Assembly (NCBI GenBank): GCA_020226215.1 | Contig: CM035234.1 | Span: 70,420,763 to 70,484,762 of the forward strand | Direction: 5' to 3' | Length of the DNA stretch: 64,000 nt | DNA from: Sindora glabra | Taxonomy: Eukaryota; Streptophyta; Magnoliopsida; Fabales; Fabaceae | Part shown: piece after piece, positions 25,401 through 37,369 of the stretch | Layout of the letters: every line of letters starts with the position of its first letter | Numbering within the stretch: the stretch's first letter is position 1 | Notes under the pieces: model-generated | What the model was told of the DNA's origin: nothing | Databases searched by the model: none | The model's input: only the letters and a program-made list of their open reading frames with translations | Made by a program: the position numbers and the translations under genes

Positions 25401-25957
25401 TTGAGCCATTTTCTTGCACCATAATATGATTCGGGCAATTTATTGTCATTTAGAAGTGCCTCTTTTAACAACTACAGAAGAGTATTAAATAACTTATTTG
25501 TCCACTTATGCAGAACCTTCAAGTGCATGAGTTTCACCAGGTTATTACAATTACTATAATTTATTCTAATGTCTCCGTCAGCTGCATTCTCACTCCTATA
25601 CTCATCATTGCGAACATTGACTTCAAGTACCTTAGGACCAATGAAATCATGGATAATATCCGCTAGCTCATCTCTATTGTTGGGAGATGCCCCCCGAGTT
25701 CCTTTAGAAGTCGAAACATCCGTTTCACCATGGTATACCCAATTTATGTATAATGGATGAAATTCATTATTTATAATATGTGCCTCCAATGTTGGTAATG
25801 TCTGGAATATTAAATTTACACACTTTTTACATGGGCATCTTACCAAACCACTTTCATTGACAAAGTTTTTGGCTCTTTGAACAAATGCCACTGCATCATT
25901 CCAATACTCATCTGACAAGTGATTTGGTAGATCTATCCAACTTTTTTCGACAGACAT
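22420..25957 (-). pseudogene. TNP2-type CACTA transposase of CACTA-2, lightly decayed
   Basis: Begins MSVEKSWIDLPNHLSDEYWN at 25957, the family's transposase-associated domain (25957-25472; RCPCKKC). It continues through the link region (about 25440-25040; KWLNKLGLGYESIHVCKHDC) and the TNP2 core (about 25030-24300; 24988-24512 is open: VMTTYNLPSWVCMNQ, GWSGQGYNACSTCNLDTPS). DUF4218 follows (24155-23860; LKSHDCPVIMQRLLG, then about 23720-23500, VDEALMFFS), then DUF4216 (about 23050-22800; DISISRTDGNMFYGVLEEII) and an acidic C-terminal tail ending at a TAG at 22420-22422. Isolated stops and frameshifts break it into several frames, so an active enzyme is unlikely. The transposase of this family binds element ends and cuts them in the nucleus. 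Confidence 0.9.
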
Positions 25958-26164
25958 TGTATCACTGAAAAGTAAGAAAATTGCTTTAGGTGAAATAAAG
26001 TGTGGTGATTAATATTTGACAGTCACCTTAAATACATCGTATCACTCCAACTTTGAAGGGTAGGGTCCTATCCTATCCAATATATTTCTATAGTTATTAT
26101 TTTTTTCAATTTATCCACGCTCATCATTTGCTCCGTGCAAAAATTTTGACAGCATCTCCCCATG

Positions 26165-26214
26165 GTTCTCCAGGTGCCTAAACTATATGCCTTTATAGTT
26201 TATACCCGGAGAAC
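26165..26214 (-). other. Stem-loop upstream of CACTA-2 transposase
   Basis: On the + strand, arm 26165-26187 pairs with 26194-26214 around a 6-nt loop. Pairing is near-perfect at both ends, with a small bulge in the middle. It lies about 210 nt before the TNP2 start and matches the CACTA-1 hairpin (6940-6997) in position and flanks but not in loop-proximal sequence, so pairing has been kept while sequence changed. Confidence 0.65.
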
Positions 26215-26399
26215 AGTTAAGATGCTAAGATATTCCCATAATATCAAACAAGAGTCAGATAAATTGTTAATAACAACTACAGGATAATATCTTAAATTGT
26301 CTAACTTTTCAGGATAATTTAGGGGTTGGTTAATGTTTAGAGAACAACCAACCCTTGAACGGGTCTAAGCTTATAATTTAAATACAAATGCAGTTCTAT

Positions 26400-28170
26400 A
26401 TAAAATTATTATAAAAATATATTTACAATAATTAAAAATAATGATACAACATTTTATGAGAATCATTATTTAAGTGTTAGTATTATTATTTAAGTAACTT
26501 ATTATGTGGATTATTGATTTTTTTAAATATCCATAACAACTGTTACGTTTCATAATAAATTTGTAGGAATTCAAACTTGTAACCTACTCTTCTATATTTA
26601 TAAAGTGCACAATTTAGCTTCTTTATAGAGAGGTATATTTTATGAATACTTATAAATTATCAAGCATAGGAACTTTTCAAATTTTTATTATGGTATGGTC
26701 GTTTTGATTATTTTACCAGGAAGTCTTTTCATAAGAATTATTATATATATTTTTATACAACTCCAATATGTCACATGTTATTATAACTCAATAATAATAT
26801 TTATCATTATAACATTGAAAGAAAGTAAGAGGATGCTATCACAAAATAAAGAACCATTGTTCATCAATATTTCTTTTAATCTAATTCTAAACAAATTAAA
26901 TAATTTTCATCATTTATATAATTTTCAAATTATATTTTAACTTTAGCTATTAGAAATATGTAGATTGGGCCTAAAAAATATTTCACCGTACATTTTTTTT
27001 TAGTTTCATAAGTTATTCATTAATGTAATGTTATTGTAACTTTAGCTATTAGAATTATGTACATAACATATATTTTCTATACAAATTAAGAAATGTTTCG
27101 TAATCTTCAAAAATTTACATTCCCTTATTTTGAAAATTAATTTCTAATCCAGTTAAAAATTCAAGATACATAGCAGTTGAAATTGTAAATAAAAAAATTA
27201 GTTAATGACAAAATTGACATTGAAAATAATATAATATAATTCAAAAATTATATAAACTATATTTATTTTGGTTGTGTTTAGGGTTTAGCTTTAAAAAATA
27301 AATTTAACAAATAAATTTTGAAAATTAATCAATTATAAATTTTATAATTTTAAAAGAAAAAAGTAAATTTAATTTTTCTAAGAATGGGGTGATTTTCATG
27401 TGGACTTCCTGATTTTTTGAATTTTTGTTTCTATATAATGTAGATAGTATAATTTGGATTGTTAGGGTTTGATTTTCATGTGGTCTCAAGTTTAATTAAT
27501 TTTTTTTATTATATAGTGTAAATAGTATAATTTGAATTGTTAAGTTTCAATCTCAATTAAAAATGAGATTATATTATTATAATCTCTTATTTTCTAAGCT
27601 ATATTTACATACTTATTCTAGTTTTCTATCTTACATTATTTCAACGAATCTAATCATTTTGAAGTTTCCTAAATTGCATCATAAATTTTAGATTTTGTGG
27701 ATAAAATATCATAAGTGCTCTATCGTACATTAGTCTAACTGAATAATCTACACATATATTATATACTACAAAGTTATAGTTTAAGGGATACATAATAACA
27801 ACAAAATTTATATTTACAAATTTTATGCTAAGTTAAATTTACATAAATAAATTTAAAATTTACAACATGCAAAACTAAATAATATGGAGTTCCACATTAA
27901 ATTAAACATACTATCAACTCCATTAATTCATTGCAAACTATTTTAGTAAATTAAACATAACATTTTACAACTAAAATATTATAAATTTTAGTTAACATAC
28001 CTCAATGGTAAAAATCTATTAATCAACTCTGAATACTCTCCATGAACAAAGATAAGTGCTAATAATAACTAACAAATTAAAATATGCAATATACAAAATT
28101 AATACACATCAACATATATAAAAAATAAATATACTAAAATAAAAAAAATATAAAAGAAAGAGAAAGTTGG
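26400..28170. other. AT-rich region of CACTA-2 upstream of transposase
   Basis: About 1.8 kb of AT-rich sequence between the transposase leader and the subterminal repeats. It contains a two-copy 80-bp duplication ('gattttcatgtgg' at 27391 and 27471). An 81-codon frame at 26695-26940 is judged accidental. Probably the element's promoter and intronic leader, with no motif I can name. Confidence 0.4.
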
Positions 28171-28249
28171 GAAACTTACCTTAGGTCCAGATTCTCCAAG
28201 CACGCAAATGAGAGGGGGAGGAGGTGCCAAGGTTTATATAGGTGGACCC

Positions 28250-28788
28250 TTCATTGATGACAAAAAACTTTCGGTTGTCAGTTTAGGGTCGTCGCTAAAA
28301 GGCTGACATTTTAGCAACAACATCTGTCGTCGCTAAAGCTCTATCTCAAAAATCGGACAAGGCCTTCAGCGACGACAAATTTCGTCACTGTAGGTTATCC
28401 TTGGAACTTGAGGCAAACCTTCATCGATGACATTTGCCGTCGTTAAAGGTTGGGCCTTTTAGCGATGACATAGTTGTCATTGAAGGCCTGGCCAATTTCC
28501 GACGCTGGCTCTTCAACAACAACAAATGTCATCGTTGAAAATGGGAGCCTTCAGCGATGATAATTGTCATTGCTAAAGGCCAAATTTTTCTACCGAATTT
28601 CTTTTAAGCTTTTTGCGACAACATTTATCGTTGTTAAAGCCTAATTTCTTCCCGCCTCGGTTTTTCAATTCCCTCTAAAAATCATTTAGCTTTCACCGAC
28701 AACAATGTCATCGGAAATACTTTTAGCAATGATTGAATTTTTGTTTTTGCTAAAAAAGTCATCATTGTTGCTTCTTGTTCTTGTAGTG
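28250..28788 (-). repeat. CACTA-2 terminal and subterminal repeats (transposase 5' side)
   Basis: Dense 'gtcgtcgctaaa' and 'ttcagcgacgaca' units in both orientations, ending in CTTGTAGTG at 28788 and TAT outside. They mirror the array at 19619-20150. Confidence 0.85.
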
Positions 28789-29334
28789 TATTCAAGTTGA
28801 GTGAGGTTGGCAATTGAAATAGGTAACACTCCTGAAAGATTATTGCCATCCAACAAGAGAATATAGAGCTTTGATAGAGCACCTATCTCTAGGGATTTCT
28901 CCCAACAGTCCCATTTCATTGAGTTCCAGCCAAACTAAGTTGGGATATGATGTCAAGTTGAGGTTCCTGAGATAATGATGCTGTTCCCATTGCCCTTCAT
29001 AATTTGAAATCTCTGTAATGCTTCCAACGTCATTGCATGTGATACCACCTCATTGACATCGGGTTGATATATTGCGGCCAGAGAACCAAGGCCATCTGCC
29101 TAAAGCTTTTTCTTCTTCTATGGATGATGAATTAGACGCGGATGTGACGGCGCTGGCACTAAAATAATAGAACGAGGGATGGGCGTCCCATAAAATTAGT
29201 AGAAACAGAAGCATCATCAAAATGGAAATATTAGAGAATAAAGCCATCAGTGTTAACGAGGTTAAAGTTAAGATTCTTGCAAAGAAGGAAAGGGTATATG
29301 TAGTAAAGGTCTGTATTCTTAACCACAGTCCCAT
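28789..29334 (-). pseudogene. RLK-A, 5' part: signal peptide, LRR N-terminal cap, first LRRs
   Basis: The better start is the internal ATG at 29245-29247 (MALFSNISILMMLLFLLILW), which gives a hydrophobic signal peptide; the frame is open from 29334. The LRR N-terminal cap follows with two cysteines (RCQ, stop, GGITCND). The stop at 29050-29052 replaces a residue that is usually Trp. After NLVWLELNEMGLLGEIP the frame shifts at about 28888 and continues as ALSKLYILLLDGNNLSGVLP and ANLTQLEY, where CACTA-2 interrupts it. With the 3' part (17457-19618) this would be a receptor kinase with about 13 LRRs. At least two lesions here are independent of the transposon. Confidence 0.9.
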
Positions 29335-29344
29335 GTTTCATGTA

Positions 29345-29460
29345 TTATAAAGCGAAAGGATTAGTTAACCAATTTGTCATCTTCACTTACATGCTTTTGA
29401 ATATTAAATCTCATTCTTTATTTTTTGCTTTCTAATAAATAATAAAGGTATATGTCACCA
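29345..29460 (-). promoter_or_regulatory. Upstream region of RLK-A
   Basis: The roughly 100 bp before RLK-A share ordered boxes with non-coding segments at 1080-1260 and 42700-42870. This implies that the family's upstream region was duplicated along with the genes. Specific promoter elements cannot be assigned with confidence in such AT-rich sequence. Confidence 0.35.
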
Positions 29461-31020
29461 AAAGGCGACGTAATGCAACCACAAAGTACAATTACGCTAT
29501 ATGCCATATTTTTTTCTCCTAAATTAGTAGTACAAGATGTAGAATGCCTTTGATGATATATGTACGCACAGCGTGTGTGTGTAAAGAAAGAGCATATTCG
29601 AACAGGAAAAAAATTTGGAAGTTACAAATTGTATTAAAAATGATACAATTTAAGTAGGAATTTTAATAATTTATGTATTTTGAGTAATGATATATTGAAA
29701 AGTGTTAATGGAAAATACTGATATTATGATTTTTATGATTTTAATGTTATATATATTGAAAATAAAATTCAAAATTGAATTATGAATGTAAATTTAAGAC
29801 TATCATTAAATATAAAATAATGTAATAGATTTAATTTTAAATTTTATTTTCAGTATTTATAATATTTCAATTTTTACGGAATGTTATTAAATTCCGAAAA
29901 GCTTGTGTCATGTACAAAAGAGCACATGCTGGATCACACTTTCTCATTGGGGTGGGGCCACAATGAGGATCAGTTCAATTAGTTGAAAGGATTGGACTCC
30001 CCAAGTTTTCTTATAATTTATATTTCTATAAGTTTATAACTATTTTAATAATAAAAATAAAATATATCATACTTTGTCTCTATTATTTAGTGCTATTACC
30101 GCTTTGATTGTAAAAATTGGGAATGAATAAGAAAATTGAAAAGAACTAAAGAAATACAATTGAAAAAAATATTTTTCTAAATTCTGTTGCACGGCAATAA
30201 AATTTAAAAATAAAAATATAGTTGAAAAATTAAATTAAACCTAACTAAATCTTTAATTTATTTAAAATATTTGTATAATAAAAGAAAAATATATTATACT
30301 ACATTTATATTTGTTAATAATATTAACACTTTAGCTGTAAATAATAGGAAATCATGTGAAAAAATGCAGTAAATTAAATAAAAATAGTATATGAGTTATT
30401 AAGTAATATTAGTTAAAAATAGAATAGATGATTAAGTATTTCAATTAAATTAAATTCTTAGATGATTTTTAATATTTTATTATGGAAAAATATATCTTTT
30501 TTTGGTTAGATTAGCATTTTAGTAGCAAATAATAGAAATTTACATAAAGACACAATAAAACAAATAAAGATAAAAATAATAATGTGTGAGTTATTAATAC
30601 ATAATATAAATTAAAAATAAAATATATAATTAAATAATTTAGTTAAATTAAATATTTAATATATTAAATATTTTTATCACATTTATATATACTATTAGTA
30701 TTAATGTTAATAATAGATAATGAATAAGTGTTAAAAAAACAAAGCAAAAAAAAGAAGAAGAAAGAGATAAGTATTAAAAAAAGTTCAAATGCCAGTGAAA
30801 TAATTATACAATCAGCGATTGAAGTAAAGTACTAAACCACAAATCAAAGCAAATGGCTATTGAAGCGAAGCATTAAACGACAAAGCAAAGGCGGTCAAAG
30901 TAAGTGAAATTTTAAGCGGGAAATTATTTTTTTTTTTGTAGAAATAAGCGGGAAATTATTACATAATAGAGTGAGACGTGCACAAAAGGTTACGCGTTTT
31001 AAATAAAATAATAAGTAGGT
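29461..31020. other. AT-rich intergenic stretch
   Basis: No gene or named repeat recognised. A less AT-rich patch at about 29880-30000 and another at about 30830-31000 (which contains 'aagcgggaaattatt' twice) interrupt long AT runs. Confidence 0.4.
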
Positions 31021-31450
31021 AAGTAGAGCATTTATTCATATTTATGTAATTTTTTTTATAAAATCTTGTAAGCTTTTTATTGGAAATTAAAAATAGTCAA
31101 AAGATTTTATGATTCAACTTTTGTTTGGAACTTTTTCATCTTATAATATCATTATATCTGTTTATACTAAAATAATATTATTTTTCAACCACCATCTCTA
31201 TTTCTATTGGAATTTATAGTCATTACTTTCTTAATTTGAAATAAATTTTATGATAATATTAAACATCATATTGCGCCCAGAATTATAAATTACAAGTTTT
31301 CTTATAATATATTAATACTTTCAATTATTTTATTTTTTTTTGTTTGCAATATTCTTAGTTTTTAATTTATTATATATTTTAAAATTGTATAAAGCTTGAG
31401 TATGAAAGACACTGCTTATTTTTATTGAACATACATTGCAAGTGAATATT
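31021..31450. repeat. Fragments of window-wide duplicated sequence
   Basis: 31030-31130 matches about 655-760 ('catttattcatatttatg', then an 'aaatcttgtaag' motif). 31240-31450 matches 37915-38110 (shared 'cccagaatta', 'tttgcaatatt', 'tttttaattt'). Non-coding. Both matches are direct. Confidence 0.6.
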
Positions 31451-32179
31451 GGTGTATATAGTAATTTTATTGTAATTATTTTTATCATATTTAAAACGAT
31501 TAATTTATTTATATACATATTAAACTGTTAGTGATATGATATGATATATTAAATATGTGATAGTGTTTCTCATATGATTACGTTTAACTCCGTAACTCTA
31601 GCGTTGTTCTCAATCATTAGGGCTATCTCAAAAACACAATTTAAAAAAAAATACTCGTAAAATAAATTGGTATAATTTATTTTACAATTTATGCATTTTT
31701 TGAAATTTTATTATTAAACAATAATTTATGTATTAATAGGTATAGTAGGCTTTTCTTTCTGGTCATGAATAAACATATTAGGAAAAAAATTAGGCCAGTA
31801 TTGTTTGTTGTAATATATTGTAGTGAAGTACCTAAAGTTCACTTTCTTTTATTTAAGTGCATCCATGTATGAAAATTTACCATGATACTTAGAAGATAAA
31901 ACAACTCATTTGCGGCACATTTCAAGAAGATAAAAATTATCAAAATAGTAACCTCTTTTGCCAAATATTAAAATTGAAAATTTTTTAATTTAATACAAAT
32001 AAAAAATAAAAGAATAAAAACTTATAAGAATTAAAATTAGAGAATTTTTTAATTTAAATTTTTTTATTAATATAAAATTTTAATTATAAATAAAATTAAT
32101 AAAATTCAATTCTTCAGGAATTAAAATAAAATTTTATTTAATATAAAAAAAATAAATAAGAACTTAGAGACATTGAACA

Positions 32180-34660
32180 CATTGTTATTTAGCAATTTAG
32201 TTGTTAATTAGACTTAATTTATCCACTTATTTAAAATTTTTAGTTCGTATTACTATTTAGAGATGAAATAGTAACACATTACTATTTGAAGAATAAAGAA
32301 CAACATGTTGTTATTTGACAATTAGGTTGTTTATTAGACCTGATTTATCTATTTATTTAATTTTTTTATTAGTGTTACTATTTTGAAATAAGACGGTAGC
32401 ATCCTATTCTTTAGTAATTTAGTTGTTAATTAAATTTAATTAATTTATTTATTTAAAATTTTTTGTTAATGTTATTATTTTGAAACGAAACAATAATATG
32501 TATTTTTTTGGCAATTTGTTCATTAATTAGACTTTATTTATTAATTTATTTAAAATTTTTTGTTAGTGTTACTATTTTAGAATAAAATAATAATATGTTA
32601 CTTTCTAGAAAATAAATAGTAAAATGTTATTAATTTTTAATTTTGCTGTCAATTAGATTTGATTTATGCAATTATTTGAAAATTTTTGTTCATGTCATTA
32701 TTTTGAAACGAAATAGTAACATGTTACTGTCTAAAGAGCAAATAGTAACATATTGTTATTTAATAATTTAGTTATTAATTAGACTTAATTTATCCATTTA
32801 TTTAAAATTTTTAATAGTTTACTTGTTAATTAGATTTGATTTATTCATTTATTTAGGACTTTTAGCTGTTTGCTTGTTAATTAAACTTGATTTATCCATT
32901 TATTTAGAGTTTTTTTATTAGTGTTAATGTTTTAAAACGAAACAGTAACATTCTCTTCTTTAGTAGTTTGACTTGTCAATTAGACTTAATTTATCTATTT
33001 ATTTAAGATTTCTTGTTGGTATTACTATTTTGCAATGAAACAGTAACATCTTACTGTTTAGAGAATAAAGAGTAACATATTATTTTGCAGTTTGATTGTT
33101 AATTAGACTTAATTTATCCATTTATTTAAAATTTTTATTTGGTTTGATTATTTTAGAATGAGACAGTAATATGTTACTGGCTGAAAAATAAATAGTAATA
33201 TGTTATTATATAGCAATTATAGTTGTTAATTAAACTTGACTTATCCATTTATTTAAGATTTTTTATTGATATTACTATTTTAAAATAAAATAGTAACATC
33301 CTCTTCTTTGACAATTTAATTTGTTAATTAAACTTGATTTATCTATTTATTTGAGATTTTTTATTGGTGTTACTATTTTTATTTGAAATAGTAATATCTT
33401 ACTATTTTGAGAATAAATAGTAACATGTTATTTTATAATTTGATTGTTAATTAAATTTTATTTATCCATTTATTTAAAATTTTTTATTCGTGTTATTATT
33501 TTAAAACGAAACTGAATCATGTTACTGTTTAGAGAACAAATAGTAACATGTTATTATTTAGTAGTTTGATTGTTAATTAAATTTGATTTATTCATTTATT
33601 TAGAATTTTTTATTGGTGTTACTGTTTAAAATAAAATAGTAACATCTTCTTTTTTAGCAATTTGATTTGTTAATTAGACTTGATTTATCCATTTATTTGA
33701 GATTTTTTATTAGTGTTACTATTTTGGAATGAAACAATAACATTTATCCAATAAACAGTAACATACTATTATTTTATAGTTTGGATGTTAATTAGACTTG
33801 ATTTATCTATTTATTTGAAATTTTTAGTTAGTGTTATTATTTTCGAATGAAAGAATAACATGCTCCTCTTTAATAGTTTAGTTGTTAATTAGACTTGATT
33901 TATCCATTGATTTGGAGTTTTTTTGTAAATATTATTATTTTAAAATAAAACAGTAATATGTTATTGTCTGAAAAATAAACTATAAAATGTTGTTATTTAA
34001 CAATTTAATTTTTAATTAGATTTAATTAATTTATTTATTTATTAAGAATTTTTAATTAGTGTTACTATTTTGAAATAAAATAGTAACATATTACTGTCTG
34101 GAGAATTAATAATAATATATTGTTATTTGAAAGTTTGGTTAATAACTAAACTTAATTTATCCATTTATTTAAAATTTTGTATTGATGTTACTATTTTTGG
34201 AATCAAATAGTAACATATTTTTCTTTGCCAGTTTAGTTATTAATTATACTTTATTTATCCATTTATTTAAAATTTTTTTATTGGTGTTACTATTTTGAAA
34301 TGAAACAGTAACATCTTACTGTCTAGAGTAATAATAATATGCTATTATTTAGCAATTTGATTATTAATTAGACTTAATTTATTCATTTATTTATAATTTT
34401 TTGTTAGTGTTATTATTTTCAAATGAAATAGTAATATATTACAATTTAGTCTACAAATAGTAATATGTTATTCTTTAGTAGTTTTTGTTAGTGTTATTAT
34501 TTTCAAATGAAATAGTAATATATTACAATTTAGTCTACAAATAGTAATATGTTATTCTTTAGTAGTTTTTGTTAGTGTTATTATTTTCAAATGAAATAGT
34601 AATATATTACAATTTAGTCTACAAATAGTAATATGTTATTCTTTAGTAGTTTTGTTTATT
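32180..34660. repeat. 2.5-kb AT-rich minisatellite
   Basis: About twenty imperfect tandem copies of a unit of roughly 85-140 bp (most near 110). Each carries 'ttgttaattagacttgattt', 'atccatttatttaaaattt', 'gttactattttgaaa' and 'atagtaacatgtta' modules in that order. Several units contain the palindrome AGTAACATGTTACT or part of it (for example near 32720 and 33545). No coding potential. Confidence 0.92.
34401..34652. repeat. Recent 84-bp triplication at the minisatellite's edge
   Basis: 'ttgttagtgt' starts at 34401, 34485 and 34569, and the three 84-bp copies look identical by eye. The older units vary far more, so this end of the array expanded most recently. Confidence 0.9.
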
Positions 34661-35400
34661 AAGAAAATTGTTATGGCACTACTAGACACTAAGAGAATTA
34701 AGGAGCAAAATTTTAATATAGGATTCGAATAAATTTGAATTGACAAAAATGAAATCAAATTTAAAAAAAATAACAAGAAAATGAAGAAAAATTAAGAAAA
34801 GTAATTAAAAAGGCCTTTTTTCACCAATCAGAGCTAGCAAAAATGCCAAATTGGCATTTTGCAAGTGTGTAGACTCGAAAAGTTATATGAAATTAAATAA
34901 AATTTGCCTAAAAAGGACTATTGAGCACAAAATTATGCTCTTTCAAAATTTTAAGCTTAATTTACACATTTTTTACTAGGTGGACTTCACTAAATTCAAA
35001 TTTTCTTATTTTCTATCGAAAGATCATAAGAAGATAAATAAAAATAAGTGGTTATATGCAAAAATTAGTTAACTAATCATAAAGTTATGCTCTTTCAAAG
35101 TTCCTAATTTATAATCATATTCTCAGAGTTAAAAAAGAGTATTTTGGGAATATAATAGTAATAATTCATAAAACTAGCACATATTTAAAATAAAGATTAG
35201 TATTAGCACCTTATTGAAAAGAAGTTTAGGAAGCAGCACTACGATGCAATTTACTAAACATATTATGCTATAATTGATAAATGTAGGGTATGTTAATTAT
35301 GTATAATTTTATGCTAACTTATTAGATTTTTAATGTACGAATTACACATATCAATATTTTAATATAATGTATTAGATAACTATATGAATTATAAAGTTTA
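34661..35400. other. Intergenic stretch with a small hairpin
   Basis: No gene. An inverted repeat ('gcaaaaatgccaa' at 34837 against 'ttggcattttgc' ending about 34862) sits 15-20 bp after a short palindrome 'aaaaaggccttttt' (about 34808). Confidence 0.4.
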
Positions 35401-35409
35401 TGTATGTAT

Positions 35410-36000
35410 AATTTAATAAAAGGAAGAGTTAGTATTTGGCTAAAATAATGAAAGATATTATAATGCTTAATTTAAGGTTTTCTTTGGTTGGGAAAAAATA
35501 GGGACGAAAGAAAATTTTCAAATTTAGTTTTTTCTTTTATTTGAATGAAGAGAAAAAAAAAGAAGAAAGAAATTTTAAAAATAAAATATATGATTATAAT
35601 TTTATAATCATTTCAAATTTGAAATATTTTCTCTTTCTTTTTTTCTTCAATTCAACTTTAAAAAATTTCTCAGTCTTTCTCTCCTATTCATCATTCTTCC
35701 TTTAACAAAATACTTTGTGAGTTCACTCAAAAGGGACATCATATTCTTTTATTATATGGTGAATTATTACATAAATTGTTAGATGATGTATAAATCATTA
35801 TTTTTAAAAGAAATATTTTAACTATTTAAAATATTTATAAAGTGAATTATAAAATATTTTATAAAAAAATTAAATTTATCATGTTTTATCTTCACTATTA
35901 TGAAATATTTTCTTAATAATAAACACTATTATGAAAAAGAGAAGAAAGAGTTAGTACAAAATTATTGACTATCCCAACTTGGTTCATCCCTTGCTTCTTC
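35410..36000. repeat. Local duplication, copy 1 (copy 2 at 36590-37020)
   Basis: Shares 'ataatgaaagatatta', 'gcaagttcactc' or 'gtgagttcactc', 'gaattattaca', 'ttagatgatgta' or 'cagatgatgta', and a closing 'ttggttcat(c/t)ccttgctt' with 36590-37020 in the same order. Both are direct copies and non-coding. Confidence 0.8.
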
Positions 36001-36530
36001 ATTGGATCCTCACATCATCTTTTGATTGCTTGAACCAACCCCACACCCAATTTGATCCGATGCATGTGAGCATAACAAATGAAAATGTACAGAGTGTACG
36101 GTAAAAAGAAGGCTCGCGCCCAAAGTAGCTCACAAAATTGAAATACAAGCTGACTGACTGGGAATATCAGGGTCATAACTAGAATCGATTGATTTGGCGC
36201 AGAACGGTGGGAAGACGAGGTATTAATTGAAGGGACGGCTGGATTTTATTTATTTAATTTAATGCAAAGCGGGACGAATGTACGGAAAAGTTGATCTTCC
36301 ACCAACTTATCAAGCGTGGTTCCAACTTTACCCTGAGTTTCTCATCGACATCGTATCAGCTACCTACCCCAATTTCATTTCTAGTTTTGAGTTAAATCCT
36401 TGATGAGGTCAACAATCAGTGATATGGTTTGATTTTGTGAAAATGAAAAAGGATTATACAGTACAAGCCTGTAACAGGATTTGATTTGATCTTATACAGT
36501 AGAGCCAAGACTAATAATTGCACTTTCAAA
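36001..36530. other. Less AT-rich island between the two local duplicates
   Basis: A stretch of visibly higher GC than its surroundings ('ggctcgcgcccaaag', 'gcgcagaacggtggg', 'gggacgaatgtacgg'). No open frame of useful length on either strand. It may be a decayed promoter or exon of an unidentified gene; nothing identifies it. Confidence 0.35.
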
Positions 36531-36589
36531 GCTTTGATGGGATAATTATATGACTTACAATATATATATATATATATATATATAATTTT

Positions 36590-37020
36590 TAATAAAATGA
36601 AAAATCAGCATTGGACAAATATAATGAAAGATATTACCATGCCTAACTCAAGATTTTGTCATGTCAAAAAGGAAAATATGATATATTCATTATTCTTCTT
36701 CTAAGAAATTACTTTGCAAGTTCACTCGAAAAGGATAACACATTCTTTTGTTATAAAGTGAATTATTACATTAAATTTCAGATGATGTATTTAGACTTTA
36801 AAATCATTCTTTAAAGAAAGGACTCTTTTAAATATTTAAATTTTTATATAGTGGACTATAAAATATGTTATTAAAAAAATTATATTTATCATTTTTATCT
36901 ACATTATTATGAAATATTATTTTAATGATAAACACATCAGATGAGAAAGAGAGAAGAAGAGTTAGGATAAAATTATTGACTGTCCTTAACTTGGTTCATT
37001 CCTTGCTTCTTCATATTCAC
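36590..37020. repeat. Local duplication, copy 2 (copy 1 at 35410-36000)
   Basis: Direct copy of 35410-36000 with small indels. It begins just after an (AT)n microsatellite at 36560-36584; another AT run followed by GTAT repeats lies at 37252-37286. Confidence 0.8.
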
Positions 37021-37251
37021 ATGCAATTAAAAAAATAAGTGATATATTATTTATAATTATAATTAAAAAAGATGTATCGATATATTTTGATAAAATTAAA
37101 TTTTTAAAAAGATAAATTGCTTTTTAAAATTTTTTATATTCATATGAAATTAAAGAATTTATTATGATTAAGAATATCAGATAAAATAAGATCAGAACTT
37201 TTGTTAATATAACAATAGTTATATAGTTGGACTTAATTTGGCTTTAGAAGG

Positions 37252-37286
<35 letters not shown>

Positions 37287-37369
37287 ATATTAAGAGGACA
37301 AAATTATAATCAAATAAGGAAAAATGGAGTTTCTTTCGCATGAAGAGTTTAAAGGCAAAAAATTAAGGT

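Larger units (their letters stand above)
19619..28788 (-). mobile_element. CACTA-2: complete-ended En/Spm transposon inserted in RLK-A
   Basis: The ends are CACTACAACAAAAAAG (from 19619) and its inverted partner CTTCTTGTTCTTGTAGTG (to 28788). TAT flanks both sides (19616-19618 and 28789-28791), the 3-bp target duplication expected for CACTA elements. Length is 9170 bp. Subterminal repeats of an 'agcgacgacaa' type occupy both ends (19630-20150 and 28250-28780). Inside, on the - strand, are a TNP2 transposase relic (22420-25957) and a second-gene relic (20481-22267). It interrupts RLK-A between codons of one LRR. Better preserved than CACTA-1, but its genes still carry stops. Confidence 0.95.

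Noticed and set aside
32180..34660. CRISPR-like regular repeats
   Set aside because: Units are contiguous and variable with no distinct spacers, and the DNA is plant nuclear.
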